Below are positions 28,096 to 36,698 of a stretch of DNA of 64,000 nucleotides, piece by piece. Position 1 is the first letter of the stretch. The number at the start of each line of letters is the position of its first letter. The notes beneath the pieces were generated by a model, which did no database searches, had not been told where the DNA came from, and was given only the letters and a program-made list of their open reading frames with translations. This stretch comes from Salinisphaera sp. T31B1 (GTDB taxonomy: Bacteria > Pseudomonadota > Gammaproteobacteria > Nevskiales > Salinisphaeraceae), in NCBI RefSeq assembly GCF_040361275.1, contig NZ_APNH01000004.1:62001-126000 (forward strand). Direction: 5' to 3'. The position numbers and the translations under genes are program-made.

Positions 28096-28130
28096 TTGTC
28101 CACATCCTTGTACAGCCAAGGTGTGCATAA
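28096..28130. promoter_or_regulatory. Inverted DnaA-box-like pair around a small hairpin
   Basis: TTGTCCACA at 28096-28104 and TGTGCATAA at 28122-28130 (minus strand TTATGCACA) face each other. The intervening CCTTG and CAAGG (28106-28110, 28116-28120) pair around a short loop, so the whole element is an imperfect palindrome of about 35 bases. Confidence 0.45.
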
Positions 28131-28222
28131 CCGCGACAACCGACAGGTCGCTGTCGCGGACAGCCGTCCGTCGGGCGGGCCGGATTTCGTCCGGACGAGT
28201 CCGGCGCTTGCCGGCCCGCTGG

Positions 28223-29995
28223 CTAGTGTCCCAGCGGCCAGACCCAGGGCACCAGCCAGACTACGAGCAAGCCGACCAGGAGCGTCAGCGGCAGGCCGAG
28301 ACGCATGAAATCGGTGAACCGGTAGCCACCCGGCCCGTACACCATCAGGTTGGTCTGGTAACCGATCGGCGTTAGAAAACTGGCCGAGGCGCCAAAGATC
28401 ACGACAACCGCGAACGGCATGGCGGCGGCATCGAACGTCTGTGCCAGCGATGCGGCGATGGGGAACATGATCACCGCGGCGGCGTTATTGGTGACGACCG
28501 CGCTGATGAGCACGGTCGCGAAGAACAGCGCTGTCAGTGCAGCGGTCGGTGTCGAGCCGGCCAGTCCGACCATATAGCTGGCCAGCGTGCTCGCCAGGCC
28601 GGTCTGCTGAACGGCCGCGCCCAGGCCGATGGCCGCGCCGATAGCCACCAGCAACGACCAGTCCAGCGTCTTGCGGGCAGAGGCCGCCGTGCAGCACCCC
28701 AGCAGCAGCATGACGGCGGCACTGGCCAGTGCCGCCTGCAGAATATCGATCACGCCGACCGCGACACTCGTGACCAGCAGCCCGACCACGCCCAGGGCGG
28801 CATAGGCCTTGTTGTGCTGAGGCGGTTGCGAGTCCTCGATCTGGCTGACCAGGAAGAAATCCCGCGAATGGCGTTGCTGGGTGACGAACGAGGGCCGTGC
28901 CTCGAGCAGCAGCGTGTCGCCCGGCTGGAGCACGATGTCACCGATCTTGCGATTGATACGTTCACCGTCGCGGGCGACCGCCAGCACGACCGCGTTGTAC
29001 TGGCTGCGGAAACCGCCGGCCCGAATCGTACGCCCCAGCATCGGGCAGCTGTGGGAGACCACCGCCTCGATGAGCACGCGGGCGCGTCGCGGCGTGTCGA
29101 GCTTGAAGATCTGCTCGGTGGCCGGAAGCAGGCCGCGGATGCGTTGTAGATCCACCACCGAATCGACGATGCCCACGAACACGAGACGGTCATCGGCCTG
29201 CAGCGGCTCGCGCGGCGAGACCGCCGGCAGTATATGACCGTCGCGTTCGATTTCGGCCAGATACATGCCGGGCAACTGACGCAGCCCGGCGCCTTCGATG
29301 GTCTGGCCGGGCAGGGGGCCATCGGCGGCCACGAGCATCTCCACACTGTATTCGCGGGGGTTGTCCAGCTCGGTAAGCGCAGCTTCGCGCGCCGGCAGTA
29401 GCCAGCGGCTGGTCAACAGGATGAGTGCGATGCCGGCGATGGCGACCGGCAGGCCCACCCAGGCCAGATCGAACATGCCGAGCCCGCCGATGCCCTGCTG
29501 GACCAGCAAACCGTTGATGACGAGGTTCGTACTCGTGCCGATGAGCGTACAGGTGCCACCCAGGATCGCAGCGAAGCTCAGCGGCATCATCAGTTGCGAG
29601 ACCGGCAGTCGATACTTGCGACACCAATCGGAGACGACCGGAATCAAGGCCGCGATGACCGGTGTGTTGTTCAAGAACGCGCTCATGACGGTAGTCGGCA
29701 GCATGAGCTGTGCCTGGGCGTGTCGGGTCGAACGCGGCCGCCGCAACACGGCGCCGGCCATGAGTTGTGTGGCGCCGGTATCGCGCAGGCCGGCCACCAC
29801 CACGTAAAGCGCGGCGATGGTGACCACGCCCGGATTGGAAAAACCGGCGAGCGCATCGGTCGGCGAGACGACGCCGGCCAGCAACAGGACCACCAGCGAC
29901 CCCATGAGTACCAGATCGGCGGCCAGGCGGGTGCTGGCCAGGGTGATGAGCGCGCCGGCCAGTACCAGCAGCGTGATGAGTGCGCCTGCGCTCAT
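28223..29995 (-). CDS. SLC13/ArsB-type anion permease with two TrkA-C domains
   Basis: 590-aa membrane transporter of the DASS (SLC13) class, expected to carry dicarboxylates, sulfate or another anion. Membrane segments at about residues 1-200 and 400-590 flank a cytoplasmic insert with two RCK_C/TrkA-C-type domains (about 205-290 and 300-385), a usual arrangement for this subfamily. NNTPVIAALIPVV near residue 110 and TNNAAAVIMFPIA near 500 are the paired re-entrant signatures. No partner gene is adjacent; the ligand is unknown. Confidence 0.86.
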   Translation of the reverse strand: MSAGALITLLVLAGALITLASTRLAADLVLMGSLVVLLLAGVVSPTDALAGFSNPGVVTIAALYVVVAGLRDTGATQLMAGAVLRRPRSTRHAQAQLMLPTTVMSAFLNNTPVIAALIPVVSDWCRKYRLPVSQLMMPLSFAAILGGTCTLIGTSTNLVINGLLVQQGIGGLGMFDLAWVGLPVAIAGIALILLTSRWLLPAREAALTELDNPREYSVEMLVAADGPLPGQTIEGAGLRQLPGMYLAEIERDGHILPAVSPREPLQADDRLVFVGIVDSVVDLQRIRGLLPATEQIFKLDTPRRARVLIEAVVSHSCPMLGRTIRAGGFRSQYNAVVLAVARDGERINRKIGDIVLQPGDTLLLEARPSFVTQQRHSRDFFLVSQIEDSQPPQHNKAYAALGVVGLLVTSVAVGVIDILQAALASAAVMLLLGCCTAASARKTLDWSLLVAIGAAIGLGAAVQQTGLASTLASYMVGLAGSTPTAALTALFFATVLISAVVTNNAAAVIMFPIAASLAQTFDAAAMPFAVVVIFGASASFLTPIGYQTNLMVYGPGGYRFTDFMRLGLPLTLLVGLLVVWLVPWVWPLGH

Positions 29996-30143
29996 GGTGC
30001 GACCGCGCGCGCGGATATCGCGGCAACAGGGGACAGGGCGACAGGATGACGGCAGCGGGTCATGGGCACTCGATCGACAGCGGTTGAGACTGCGCGATCA
30101 TAAACGCTGTCGCCGCAGCCTGGCGACGATAGACGGGCAAGGT

Positions 30144-31154
30144 TCAAGCGATGCCGTCGAGGACTGCCTTGCCGGTCGTGTGGCCGGCGGCCAGATATCG
30201 ATGCGCAGCGGTCAGATTCTCTGCGCTGAGCGCCCCGAAATGGCGTTCGGCGGTACTGGACAGCTGGCCGGCCTCGACCAGCTCAGCGATACGCTCGAGT
30301 ATATCGTGTTGGCGCTGCATGTCGGCCGTGCAGAACACACTGCGATTGAACATGCCCTCGCCGTACAGCGCGACACTCTTCTGCTTGAGTACGCGTATAT
30401 CCAGGGTGTGCGGATCGTCGATATAGCCGATCCGGCCGAAGGGGGTGATGATGCGGCCGATACGGGCCCAGGTGGTTTCGCTGGTATGCATGGATATCAC
30501 CCGGCCGATGGGCGGCGCGCCGGCGGCATCGAGCTGCTCAGCGAAGTCGGCGTGATGATCGATCACGTAATGCGCCCCCAGACGCCGCACCCAGGCAGCG
30601 CTGTCCGGGCGCGAGGCCGTCGCCACGATCGGGCGCTCGGTCAGCGCCGCGATCAGCTGAATCGCCATCGATGCCACGCCGCCCGAGCCGCCAACGACAA
30701 GCACGCCCTGACCGGCGGCGTCGCGGTCGTCGATACGCATCAGATCGAACAGCAGTTCGTAAGCGGTCAGGCCGGTGAGCGCGATGGCGGCTGCATCGCT
30801 GAATGCCAGCTGCGCGGGCTTATGCCCGACCAGACGTTCGTCCACGCAGTGCCACTGGGCATTACACCCCGGCCGTGTCACCGAGCCGGCATAGTAGACG
30901 GCCTCACCGATGGCGAATCGGTCGACGTCCGCGCCAACGGCTTCGACCACGCCCGCACAGTCGAAGCCGAGTATGGAAGGCCGGCCTTCGACGGGCGGCC
31001 GCCGATAGACTTTCAGATCGATCGGGTTGACCGCCACGGCCTTTACCCGAACGAGCAGATCGTGTGCTCCGGGGGTGGGTTTTTCGATCTCGATGTCTTC
31101 GAGATATCCGGGCTCGTCGATCGAGGCGACCCGTCGATGGCCGACGGCCTTCAT
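30144..31154 (-). CDS. Zinc-type alcohol dehydrogenase-like / quinone oxidoreductase (MDR family)
   Basis: 336-aa medium-chain dehydrogenase/reductase from the ATG at 31154. Seen: VNPIDLKVYRR near residue 45, GFDCAGVVEAVG near 65, NADPH-binding VVGGSGGVASMAIQL near 155. Lacks the Cys cluster of zinc alcohol dehydrogenases, so it is probably a zinc-free NADPH:quinone or enone reductase. Its ATG overlaps the stop of the upstream rhodanese gene by 4 bases, so the two are translationally coupled. Substrate unknown. Confidence 0.85.
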   Translation of the reverse strand: MKAVGHRRVASIDEPGYLEDIEIEKPTPGAHDLLVRVKAVAVNPIDLKVYRRPPVEGRPSILGFDCAGVVEAVGADVDRFAIGEAVYYAGSVTRPGCNAQWHCVDERLVGHKPAQLAFSDAAAIALTGLTAYELLFDLMRIDDRDAAGQGVLVVGGSGGVASMAIQLIAALTERPIVATASRPDSAAWVRRLGAHYVIDHHADFAEQLDAAGAPPIGRVISMHTSETTWARIGRIITPFGRIGYIDDPHTLDIRVLKQKSVALYGEGMFNRSVFCTADMQRQHDILERIAELVEAGQLSSTAERHFGALSAENLTAAHRYLAAGHTTGKAVLDGIA

Positions 31155-31540
31155 GGTTCGGCCGTCTCGTATCCCTCGCGTTGCCAGCGATCGAAGCCGC
31201 CATCCATATGTGCCACGTCTTCCAGCCCCATGTCCATGAGCGTTGCCGCGGCGAGCGCCGACCGCCAGCCCTTGTTGCAATGCAGGATCAGCGAATCCGC
31301 GTTGGCCAGTTCCGGCTTGTGGTAAGGGCTTTCGGGGTCGATCCAGAATTCGAGCATGCCGCGGGGCACGTGCAGGGCGCCCGGTATATAGCCCTCGCGT
31401 TTTCGCTCACGCACGTCGCGAAGGTCCACGACGAGCACCCCCGGCTCGCCCCGGCGTCGGGCGACTTCTTCGGGCGAGAGTGTAGTCACGCGTTCGTTGG
31501 CTCGTGCGACGAGTGTCGCGGCGGTGGTCTTGATCGGCAT
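31151..31540 (-). CDS. Single-domain rhodanese-like sulfurtransferase
   Basis: 129 aa from the ATG at 31540 (GAAGGA upstream). Rhodanese fold with the active-site loop HCNKGWRSA (persulfide cysteine in the Cys-x5 loop), preceded by VLVVDLRDVRERKREGYIPGALHVPRG and followed by DVAHMDGGFDRWQREGY. Sulfur transfer to an unknown acceptor. It overlaps the MDR dehydrogenase gene (ATGA junction), which suggests a shared role, possibly electrophile or sulfur stress. The frame extends to 32053 but that part overlaps the LysR gene. Confidence 0.87.
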   Translation of the reverse strand: MPIKTTAATLVARANERVTTLSPEEVARRRGEPGVLVVDLRDVRERKREGYIPGALHVPRGMLEFWIDPESPYHKPELANADSLILHCNKGWRSALAAATLMDMGLEDVAHMDGGFDRWQREGYETAEP

Positions 31541-31596
31541 GGAAATCCTTCGCGATAAGATTTGGCTTTTTTTATAACACGAGTCGGTCGCTGCGA

Positions 31597-32529
31597 TCAG
31601 GCGTCGCCCCCAGCGGCCTGGGTGCGTTCCCAGTACGGGACCGGAGTGAATTTCTCGATTAGAAAATCCACGAAGGCCCGCACCTTGCGCGACAGATGGC
31701 GTCGATGCGGGTAGAGCACGTAGAACGCCGAATAATCGTGTGGATACTCGGCCAGTACCGGGACTAGCCGCCGGGCCCGGATATCGGGTGCAACCAGCCA
31801 GTTGGACAGCCGCGCGAGCCCAACGCCCGCGCGTACGGCTTCGTGGAGTCCGTCGGCGGTGTTGCTGCGGAAACTGCCGTGGACACGCAGCACGCGGTGG
31901 CCGACCTCGGCGTCCTCGAACGCCCAGTCGTTGAACTGATCGAGCGTGGACAGCGTCAGACAGTTGTGGCTCAGCAGGTCTTCCGGCCGGTGGGGCACCC
32001 CGTGGCGTTCCAGATAGGCCGGCGCGGCACAGATGATGCGGCGATTCACGCACAACCGACGCGCGACGATGTTCGGGTCCTCGATCTGTTCACGCCACTG
32101 GATCGCGACATCGATACCCTCGTTGACGAGATCGACATGGCGATCGGTGAGTTCGAAGGTCACGTTGATCTGTGGATACCGGGCCATGAAATCGTTGATC
32201 AGCGGCAAGACCTCGACACGGCCGAACGAGACCGTGGCCGCGATTCGCAGCGTGCCCCAGGGGTCGGCGGTCAGGGAACTGACGGTATCCTCGGCCTCGT
32301 CGATATCGCGCAGGATCCGGCTGCAGCGCTGATAGTAGTTCTGCCCGGCTTCGGTGAGGCGGATTCGGCGTGTCGTACGGTGAAACAGACGCGTGCGCAG
32401 GCGGTCTTCCAGGCGCCGTATCTGTTTGCTCACCGCCGATGGCGTCAGATCGAGCAGGCGTGCGGCAGCCGAGAAGCTTCCGGCTTCCACCGCATGCACG
32501 AAGATCGTCATTTCAGTCGCCTTGTCCAT
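31597..32529 (-). CDS. LysR family transcriptional regulator
   Basis: 310 aa with an N-terminal helix-turn-helix (residues about 3-62: GSFSAAARLLDLTPSAVSKQIRRLEDRL) and a C-terminal periplasmic-binding-protein-like effector domain (about 90-300). Lies upstream of the rhodanese/dehydrogenase pair on the same strand with 56 bases between, and divergent from a 57-aa gene, so either could be its target. The effector is unknown. Confidence 0.9.
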   Translation of the reverse strand: MDKATEMTIFVHAVEAGSFSAAARLLDLTPSAVSKQIRRLEDRLRTRLFHRTTRRIRLTEAGQNYYQRCSRILRDIDEAEDTVSSLTADPWGTLRIAATVSFGRVEVLPLINDFMARYPQINVTFELTDRHVDLVNEGIDVAIQWREQIEDPNIVARRLCVNRRIICAAPAYLERHGVPHRPEDLLSHNCLTLSTLDQFNDWAFEDAEVGHRVLRVHGSFRSNTADGLHEAVRAGVGLARLSNWLVAPDIRARRLVPVLAEYPHDYSAFYVLYPHRRHLSRKVRAFVDFLIEKFTPVPYWERTQAAGGDA

Positions 32530-32665
32530 GCTCGTATGCCGATTGATGCCTGTGTGTCACAGGCGTATGGACCGTATGACGGATGATAAGCCTCGGTTGA
32601 ACGCCTACTCTTGTGGACATACACCGTTGATACGACAGCGGCTTCATTGAAACAGGAGATCGCCC

Positions 32666-32839
32666 ATGTTCTTTACCCAGGGTCTGGCCGACGCAGTCAC
32701 GACCGAGCGTCGTTCACAGCCGAAAAGCACCCAGCAGGACAACGACCACACATCGCAGGCCAGGACTGCCGATCGCGAATTCCAGCGCTTCGTCGCCCGC
32801 CACGGGAGTTTCCGGTCCTATCTGCGGTTTCCGATCTGA
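32666..32839 (+). CDS. Small protein of 57 aa, unknown
   Basis: An ATG at 32666 with AGGAG 7 bases upstream opens a 57-codon frame beginning MFFTQGLADAVTTERRS and ending FRSYLRFPI. The middle is polar, rich in Gln, Asp, Thr and Arg; no signal peptide or membrane helix. Ribosome site and position, divergent from a LysR gene, support a real gene. No family recognised. A longer frame overlapping it in another phase looks spurious. Confidence 0.5.
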   Translation: MFFTQGLADAVTTERRSQPKSTQQDNDHTSQARTADREFQRFVARHGSFRSYLRFPI

Positions 32840-32861
32840 AGCCGACGGCGGCTTGGCGGCA

Positions 32862-33686
32862 TCACGGCCGAAGCGGCATGTGGCGATTGACGTCCTTGTA
32901 CAGCAGATACCTAAACGGGCCCGGGCCGCCGGCATAGCAGGCTTGCGGGCAGAAGGCGCGCAGCCACATGAAATCGCCGGCTTCGACCTCCACCCAATCC
33001 TGGTTTAGATGGTAGACCGCCTTGCCCTGCAGCACGTACAGCCCGTGTTCCATCACATGGGTTTCGGCAAACGGAATCACCGCGCCGGGTTGCAGGGTGA
33101 CAATCGTCACATGCATATCGTGACGCAGATCGGACGGCGGGACGAAGCGGGTGGTTGCCCATACGCCGTCGCAGTCCGGCATGGGTGTGGGGTCGATATC
33201 GTTTTCGTTGGTCACGAAGCTCGGCGGTATATCGAGGCCCTCGACAAAGGCGTATGCCTTGCGGATCCAGTGAAAACGCACCGGTACGTCGCCGTGATTA
33301 TGCGCCTGCCAGGTGCTGCCGGGGGCGAGATAGGCATACCCGCCCGGGCCGAGTACGTGGACCGTGTCGTCCATCGTCAGTGACAACTCGCCGTCGACCA
33401 CGAACAGCACGCCCTCGGCGGCCGGATCGAGTTCCGGGCGTTCGCTGCCGCCGCCGGGGGCAACTTCCATGAGGTATTGCGAAAACGTCTCGGCAAAGCC
33501 GGTCATCGGGCGTGCCAGCACCCACAGCCGGGTCGCATGCCAGAAAGGCAGCGCGCTGGTGACGATATCCTGCATTACCCCGCGTGGCAGTACCGCGTAG
33601 GCGGGTGTGAAAACCGCTCGGTCGGTCAGCTTCTGGGTCTGCGGCGGCAGGCCGCCCGGGGGTGCGTAGTAGCTGGGTTGGCTCAC
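32862..33686 (-). CDS. allE: (S)-ureidoglycine aminohydrolase
   Basis: Bicupin enzyme (274 aa) that converts (S)-ureidoglycine to (S)-ureidoglycolate plus ammonia, Mn-dependent. The family start SYYAPPGGLPPQTQKLTDRAVFTPAYAVLPRGVMQDIVTS is typical (YlbA/UGlyAH). The second cupin contains VIPFAETHVMEHGLYVLQGKAVY, whose Glu and His residues bind metal, and the C-terminus ends KDVNRHMPL. It follows puuD by 115 bases on the same strand, the two forming a short purine-degradation operon. The preceding enzyme, allantoate amidohydrolase, is not in the window. Confidence 0.93.
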   Translation of the reverse strand: MSQPSYYAPPGGLPPQTQKLTDRAVFTPAYAVLPRGVMQDIVTSALPFWHATRLWVLARPMTGFAETFSQYLMEVAPGGGSERPELDPAAEGVLFVVDGELSLTMDDTVHVLGPGGYAYLAPGSTWQAHNHGDVPVRFHWIRKAYAFVEGLDIPPSFVTNENDIDPTPMPDCDGVWATTRFVPPSDLRHDMHVTIVTLQPGAVIPFAETHVMEHGLYVLQGKAVYHLNQDWVEVEAGDFMWLRAFCPQACYAGGPGPFRYLLYKDVNRHMPLRP

Positions 33687-33801
33687 GGCTTCTCCATGGT
33701 GGCAGATGGCGATCCTCGATCGAATACACGCCTACGCGGCGCGTCGGGTGTACGCCGGCAGGCACGACGGGCGATCGCCCGGCTTGCTGACGTGACGAGG
33801 C

Positions 33802-35061
33802 TCACGGCGCGGTCTTGTCGATCCAGTCGGCGATCGCCTGGCGTTCGTCGTCGGTCATGCCGGTAATGTTGCCCAGCGGCATGTATCGGCTGGCGACGAC
33901 TTCCTTGATCTTGGCCCGGTGAGCGCGGATGCGCTGTTCGTTGTCCAGCATGATGCCGGCCGGAGGCGCGGCAAAGCTGTCGCTGCTCGGGTTCTGTGCA
34001 TGGCATTCCACACAGCGCGTGTCGATGATCTGGTGGACGCGGGCAAAGGGCGTCCTCGATGCCTGCGACCGGTCGTGGCCGGCGCCGGCCACCGGCGCAT
34101 CGCTTGCCGACGTGTCGTCGGTTTGGGGGCCGAAGGCCGGCGCCGTGAGCCAGAAGGCTGCGAGGATGAACGCCACGCCGGCGATCGGGAATACCGGTCG
34201 GATCTGGCCGGCATGCATGGATACGAAGAACTGTCGGATCAGTGCGCCGGCGACGATGAACAGCACGATCACGACCCAGGCATATGCGTCGGTATACATG
34301 AACGCGTAGTGGTTGCTGAGCATCAACAGAACCACCGGCAGCGTGAAATAGGTGTTGTGCACCGAGCGCTGCTTGCCCCGCTTGCCGTCCAGCGGATCGG
34401 GTATCTGGCCGCTGGTCATCGCCGCAACCATGCGTCGCTGACCGGGGATGATCCAGTAGTACACATTCGCCGCCATGGCCGTGGCCATCACCGCGCCGGC
34501 CAGCAGAAACGCTGCACGCCCGGCGAAGATATGCGTGGCCAGATACGCGACCACCACCATCATCAGCGCGACCGCGATGCCCAGCACGCCGTCGCGTTCC
34601 ATGGTGGGGCTGATGCGTTTGCACAGCTCGTTATAGACGAACCAGCCCAGGCCCAGAAACGCCAGCGCGGCGATATTGGCCTGCCAGCCGGTCATCTGGG
34701 CCGCCCATGACCAGGGACTGTTGTTGTTGACCAGGTAGATCTCGGGCTGGGTCAGATACAGCAGCACGAACAGAGCAAAACCGGATAGCCAGGTCGTATA
34801 GGCTTTCAGGTACGACCAGTGCAGATCGTCGGGCAGCTTGTCCGGAGCGGTGGCGTATTTCTGGTTGTGATAGAAGCCGCCGCCATGCACGGCCCACATT
34901 TCGCCGGCCACGCCGCGGCGTTCGTCCTCGGCATCGGCGGGCTTCTTCAAGCCGTTGTCGAGCATGACGAAATAAAACGATTCGCCAATCCAGGCGATGG
35001 CTGCAATGACGTGCAGCCAGCGCAGCAGCATGTTGCCGAATTCGATCAGATAAGCCTGCAT
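33802..35061 (-). CDS. puuD: Membrane urate hydroxylase with cytochrome c domain
   Basis: PuuD-type urate oxidase (419 aa from the ATG at 35061, GAGGTG upstream): oxidises urate to 5-hydroxyisourate and passes electrons to a c-type heme. The N-terminal about 310 residues carry eight or more membrane segments with conserved His residues (LRWLHVIAAIAWIGESFYF; AVHGGGFYHNQKY). The C-terminal domain has the heme site CVECH (Cys350-His354) and an axial Met in RYMPLGN (Met394). Urate is therefore oxidised without hydrogen peroxide, linked to respiration. The frame to 35118 is not needed. Confidence 0.94.
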   Translation of the reverse strand: MQAYLIEFGNMLLRWLHVIAAIAWIGESFYFVMLDNGLKKPADAEDERRGVAGEMWAVHGGGFYHNQKYATAPDKLPDDLHWSYLKAYTTWLSGFALFVLLYLTQPEIYLVNNNSPWSWAAQMTGWQANIAALAFLGLGWFVYNELCKRISPTMERDGVLGIAVALMMVVVAYLATHIFAGRAAFLLAGAVMATAMAANVYYWIIPGQRRMVAAMTSGQIPDPLDGKRGKQRSVHNTYFTLPVVLLMLSNHYAFMYTDAYAWVVIVLFIVAGALIRQFFVSMHAGQIRPVFPIAGVAFILAAFWLTAPAFGPQTDDTSASDAPVAGAGHDRSQASRTPFARVHQIIDTRCVECHAQNPSSDSFAAPPAGIMLDNEQRIRAHRAKIKEVVASRYMPLGNITGMTDDERQAIADWIDKTAP

Positions 35062-35278
35062 CCACTTCACCTCTACGGGTTCGTCACTCGGGCGCGCTGT
35101 TCGCGGGCGTGTCCGCATACGGCATGCCCGACGTCTTATTGTCCCGTCCGTTCGAATTTAGAATACAACTCGAATATCAATATGTATACAAAACGAGCTG
35201 AAATAGGTATCAAAAGACTGCGGTAGTCGGTCTGGGTCGGTATGACGCCGCTGTCCAGAGGTCAATCGCTGCACATGG
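35062..35278 (-). promoter_or_regulatory. puuD control region with TGTATACA palindrome
   Basis: 217 bases upstream of puuD. The AT-rich core at about 35150-35195 holds TGTATACA at 35183-35190 (with the A at 35191, close to TTGTATACAA), plus AATACAA and TCGAATA words similar to those before uraD/allA. The palindrome fits the operator style of FCD-type GntR regulators, and such a gene lies at 42360. Confidence 0.45.
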
Positions 35279-36697
35279 TCAGAAGGCGTACTCGATCGCC
35301 AGCCGGTTTTCCCAGAAATCGCGATCCTGCGTCTTCTGTGTCTGGTAGGCGAAAAAATCGGATACGCTCAGCCCCTCGAACGCGCCGGACAGGTTATAAA
35401 TCGCATAGACCAGATACTCGGACTGGCCTATGGATTCACCGCCGGACTCGGGGATGAGATCCATATACGAGTAGCGCGCACCCAGCAGCGTGTGTTCGCT
35501 GGGCGCGCCCTTGATCGCCGCGGCATAGGCGTTGCCGGCCCCCAGATCCTGAGTGCTGGTCAGATACGGTTGGGCGAACAGTGGCCCGGATGCTTCGTTG
35601 TGGGCGTAGGGCGTGACCAGCGCGCCGTTCAGCACGCTGTCGCGCTCGCGAGGGATATAGTCGTAATTGAGCGTCGCGGTCAGCGAACGGCGCTCGATAC
35701 CGAGCTGGGCGCCATAGGTGTGGTGATCGATGCGTCCGAGCAATGCACGGCCATCGTCGGTCTCGCGAATGAACTGGGCGCCGAAAAACGGCCGAATCGT
35801 GCCGTTGCCATCTGCGATCTTGCCCTCGACATATGTCATGTCGGCGTAGTCGAGATAGTTGACGAACCAGGCCTTGCCGCTGAGTTGGCTCGCGCCGAAC
35901 GTGGCCTTGTCGGCGCCGCCTACCGCCCAGAAACCGTCGGTTTCGCTGCGGGTGTTGGGCGGGGCGGCTTCGAAGGCGTCGGCGTTGTAGTTGGTGGTCC
36001 GGTCGTAGGAATCGGCGATACGCGACTTGTAGCGATAGATCCGCATCGCACTCAGGTAGCGGTCCGGGCCTCCGTATCGAGCGGATACTCCCTGGTAGAG
36101 CTGGGGAATGATGCGATAGTCATAGGTCGCAGTGAAAGGCACGTCGGAGAGCGCCTGATTGCCCGCGCGCAGACGCAGCTCGTGATCGTCATACTGCAGG
36201 TAGGCCTCGCCGAGGGTGGCGATATCGCGGCCCAGATCCCGGTTGTAGCCGGTTTCGTCGAGATCATTGGAATCGCTCGAGCGGGCGAAGTTGCGCTGCG
36301 CGTAAGTGCTCAGCCGTATCGAGATGCCGTGGAGCTCGGCCGTGGTGAATCCCAGCTTGCCGCCGATCGATGCCGTATGACGATCGTGATCGCCGGCCAC
36401 CGAATCCAGAAAGAACGCGTTGTGATTGGCGTAATAGAGCGTGCGCAGATTGCCGTCGACCTCGCCCAGCGCAAACATCTGCCGAAGGGTCGAGGCCTCG
36501 CCATCGGCGCGCTGTGCGTCGGCGGCCGTGTCGTTGTCCTGTGCGTCGGCATCGTCGGGTAGCGCGGCGGCGGCGTCGCCGTTGTGTTTGGCGGATGCGC
36601 GGGCGGTCGGTGCGGCCCATGCCGCGGTTGCGGCCGCCAGCCCGGCCAAAAGCACGGCCGCGCGCAGTCGGGTTCGGTTCGGATCGCGCCGGTCCAT
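35279..36697 (-). CDS. OprD-family outer-membrane porin
   Basis: 472 aa from the ATG at 36697 (GGAGAG upstream). A signal peptide (about 28 residues, ending TAAWA) is followed by an Ala/Asp-rich linker and a beta-barrel with FFLDSVAGD, GRDIATLGEAYLQYD and a C-terminal RLAIEYAF ending in Phe, as in OprD-like specific channels. It begins one base after the bhcD stop, so it belongs to the bhc operon. It probably admits a substrate of the pathway, such as glycolate/glyoxylate, allantoin or an amino acid. Substrate is inference from position. Confidence 0.8.
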   Translation of the reverse strand: MDRRDPNRTRLRAAVLLAGLAAATAAWAAPTARASAKHNGDAAAALPDDADAQDNDTAADAQRADGEASTLRQMFALGEVDGNLRTLYYANHNAFFLDSVAGDHDRHTASIGGKLGFTTAELHGISIRLSTYAQRNFARSSDSNDLDETGYNRDLGRDIATLGEAYLQYDDHELRLRAGNQALSDVPFTATYDYRIIPQLYQGVSARYGGPDRYLSAMRIYRYKSRIADSYDRTTNYNADAFEAAPPNTRSETDGFWAVGGADKATFGASQLSGKAWFVNYLDYADMTYVEGKIADGNGTIRPFFGAQFIRETDDGRALLGRIDHHTYGAQLGIERRSLTATLNYDYIPRERDSVLNGALVTPYAHNEASGPLFAQPYLTSTQDLGAGNAYAAAIKGAPSEHTLLGARYSYMDLIPESGGESIGQSEYLVYAIYNLSGAFEGLSVSDFFAYQTQKTQDRDFWENRLAIEYAF

Positions 36698-36698
36698 G

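Larger units (their letters stand above)
27309..28222. other. Gene-free stretch with DnaA-box-like repeats
   Basis: About 910 bases between the MscS terminator and the stop of the SLC13 gene. It has no convincing gene on either strand. DnaA-box-like words occur at 27412 (TTATCCACA), 27438 (minus strand CTATGCACA), 27769 (TTATACACA), 28096 (TTGTCCACA) and 28122 (minus strand TTATGCACA). Three match the TTWTNCACA consensus fully. They are described individually below. No replication initiator gene or obvious AT-rich unwinding element is adjacent. Confidence 0.5.

Noticed and set aside
27405-28139. Minus-strand frame of 244 codons in the DnaA-box region
   Set aside because: No ribosome site, Arg/Cys/Thr-rich composition without hydrophobic periodicity or domain, and it covers the inverted repeats. 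Treated as non-coding.
27309-28222. Main chromosomal origin (oriC)
   Set aside because: DnaA-box-like words are present, but dnaA, dnaN, gidA, rpmH and parAB are not in the window and there is no clear AT-rich unwinding element, so calling it oriC would overreach.
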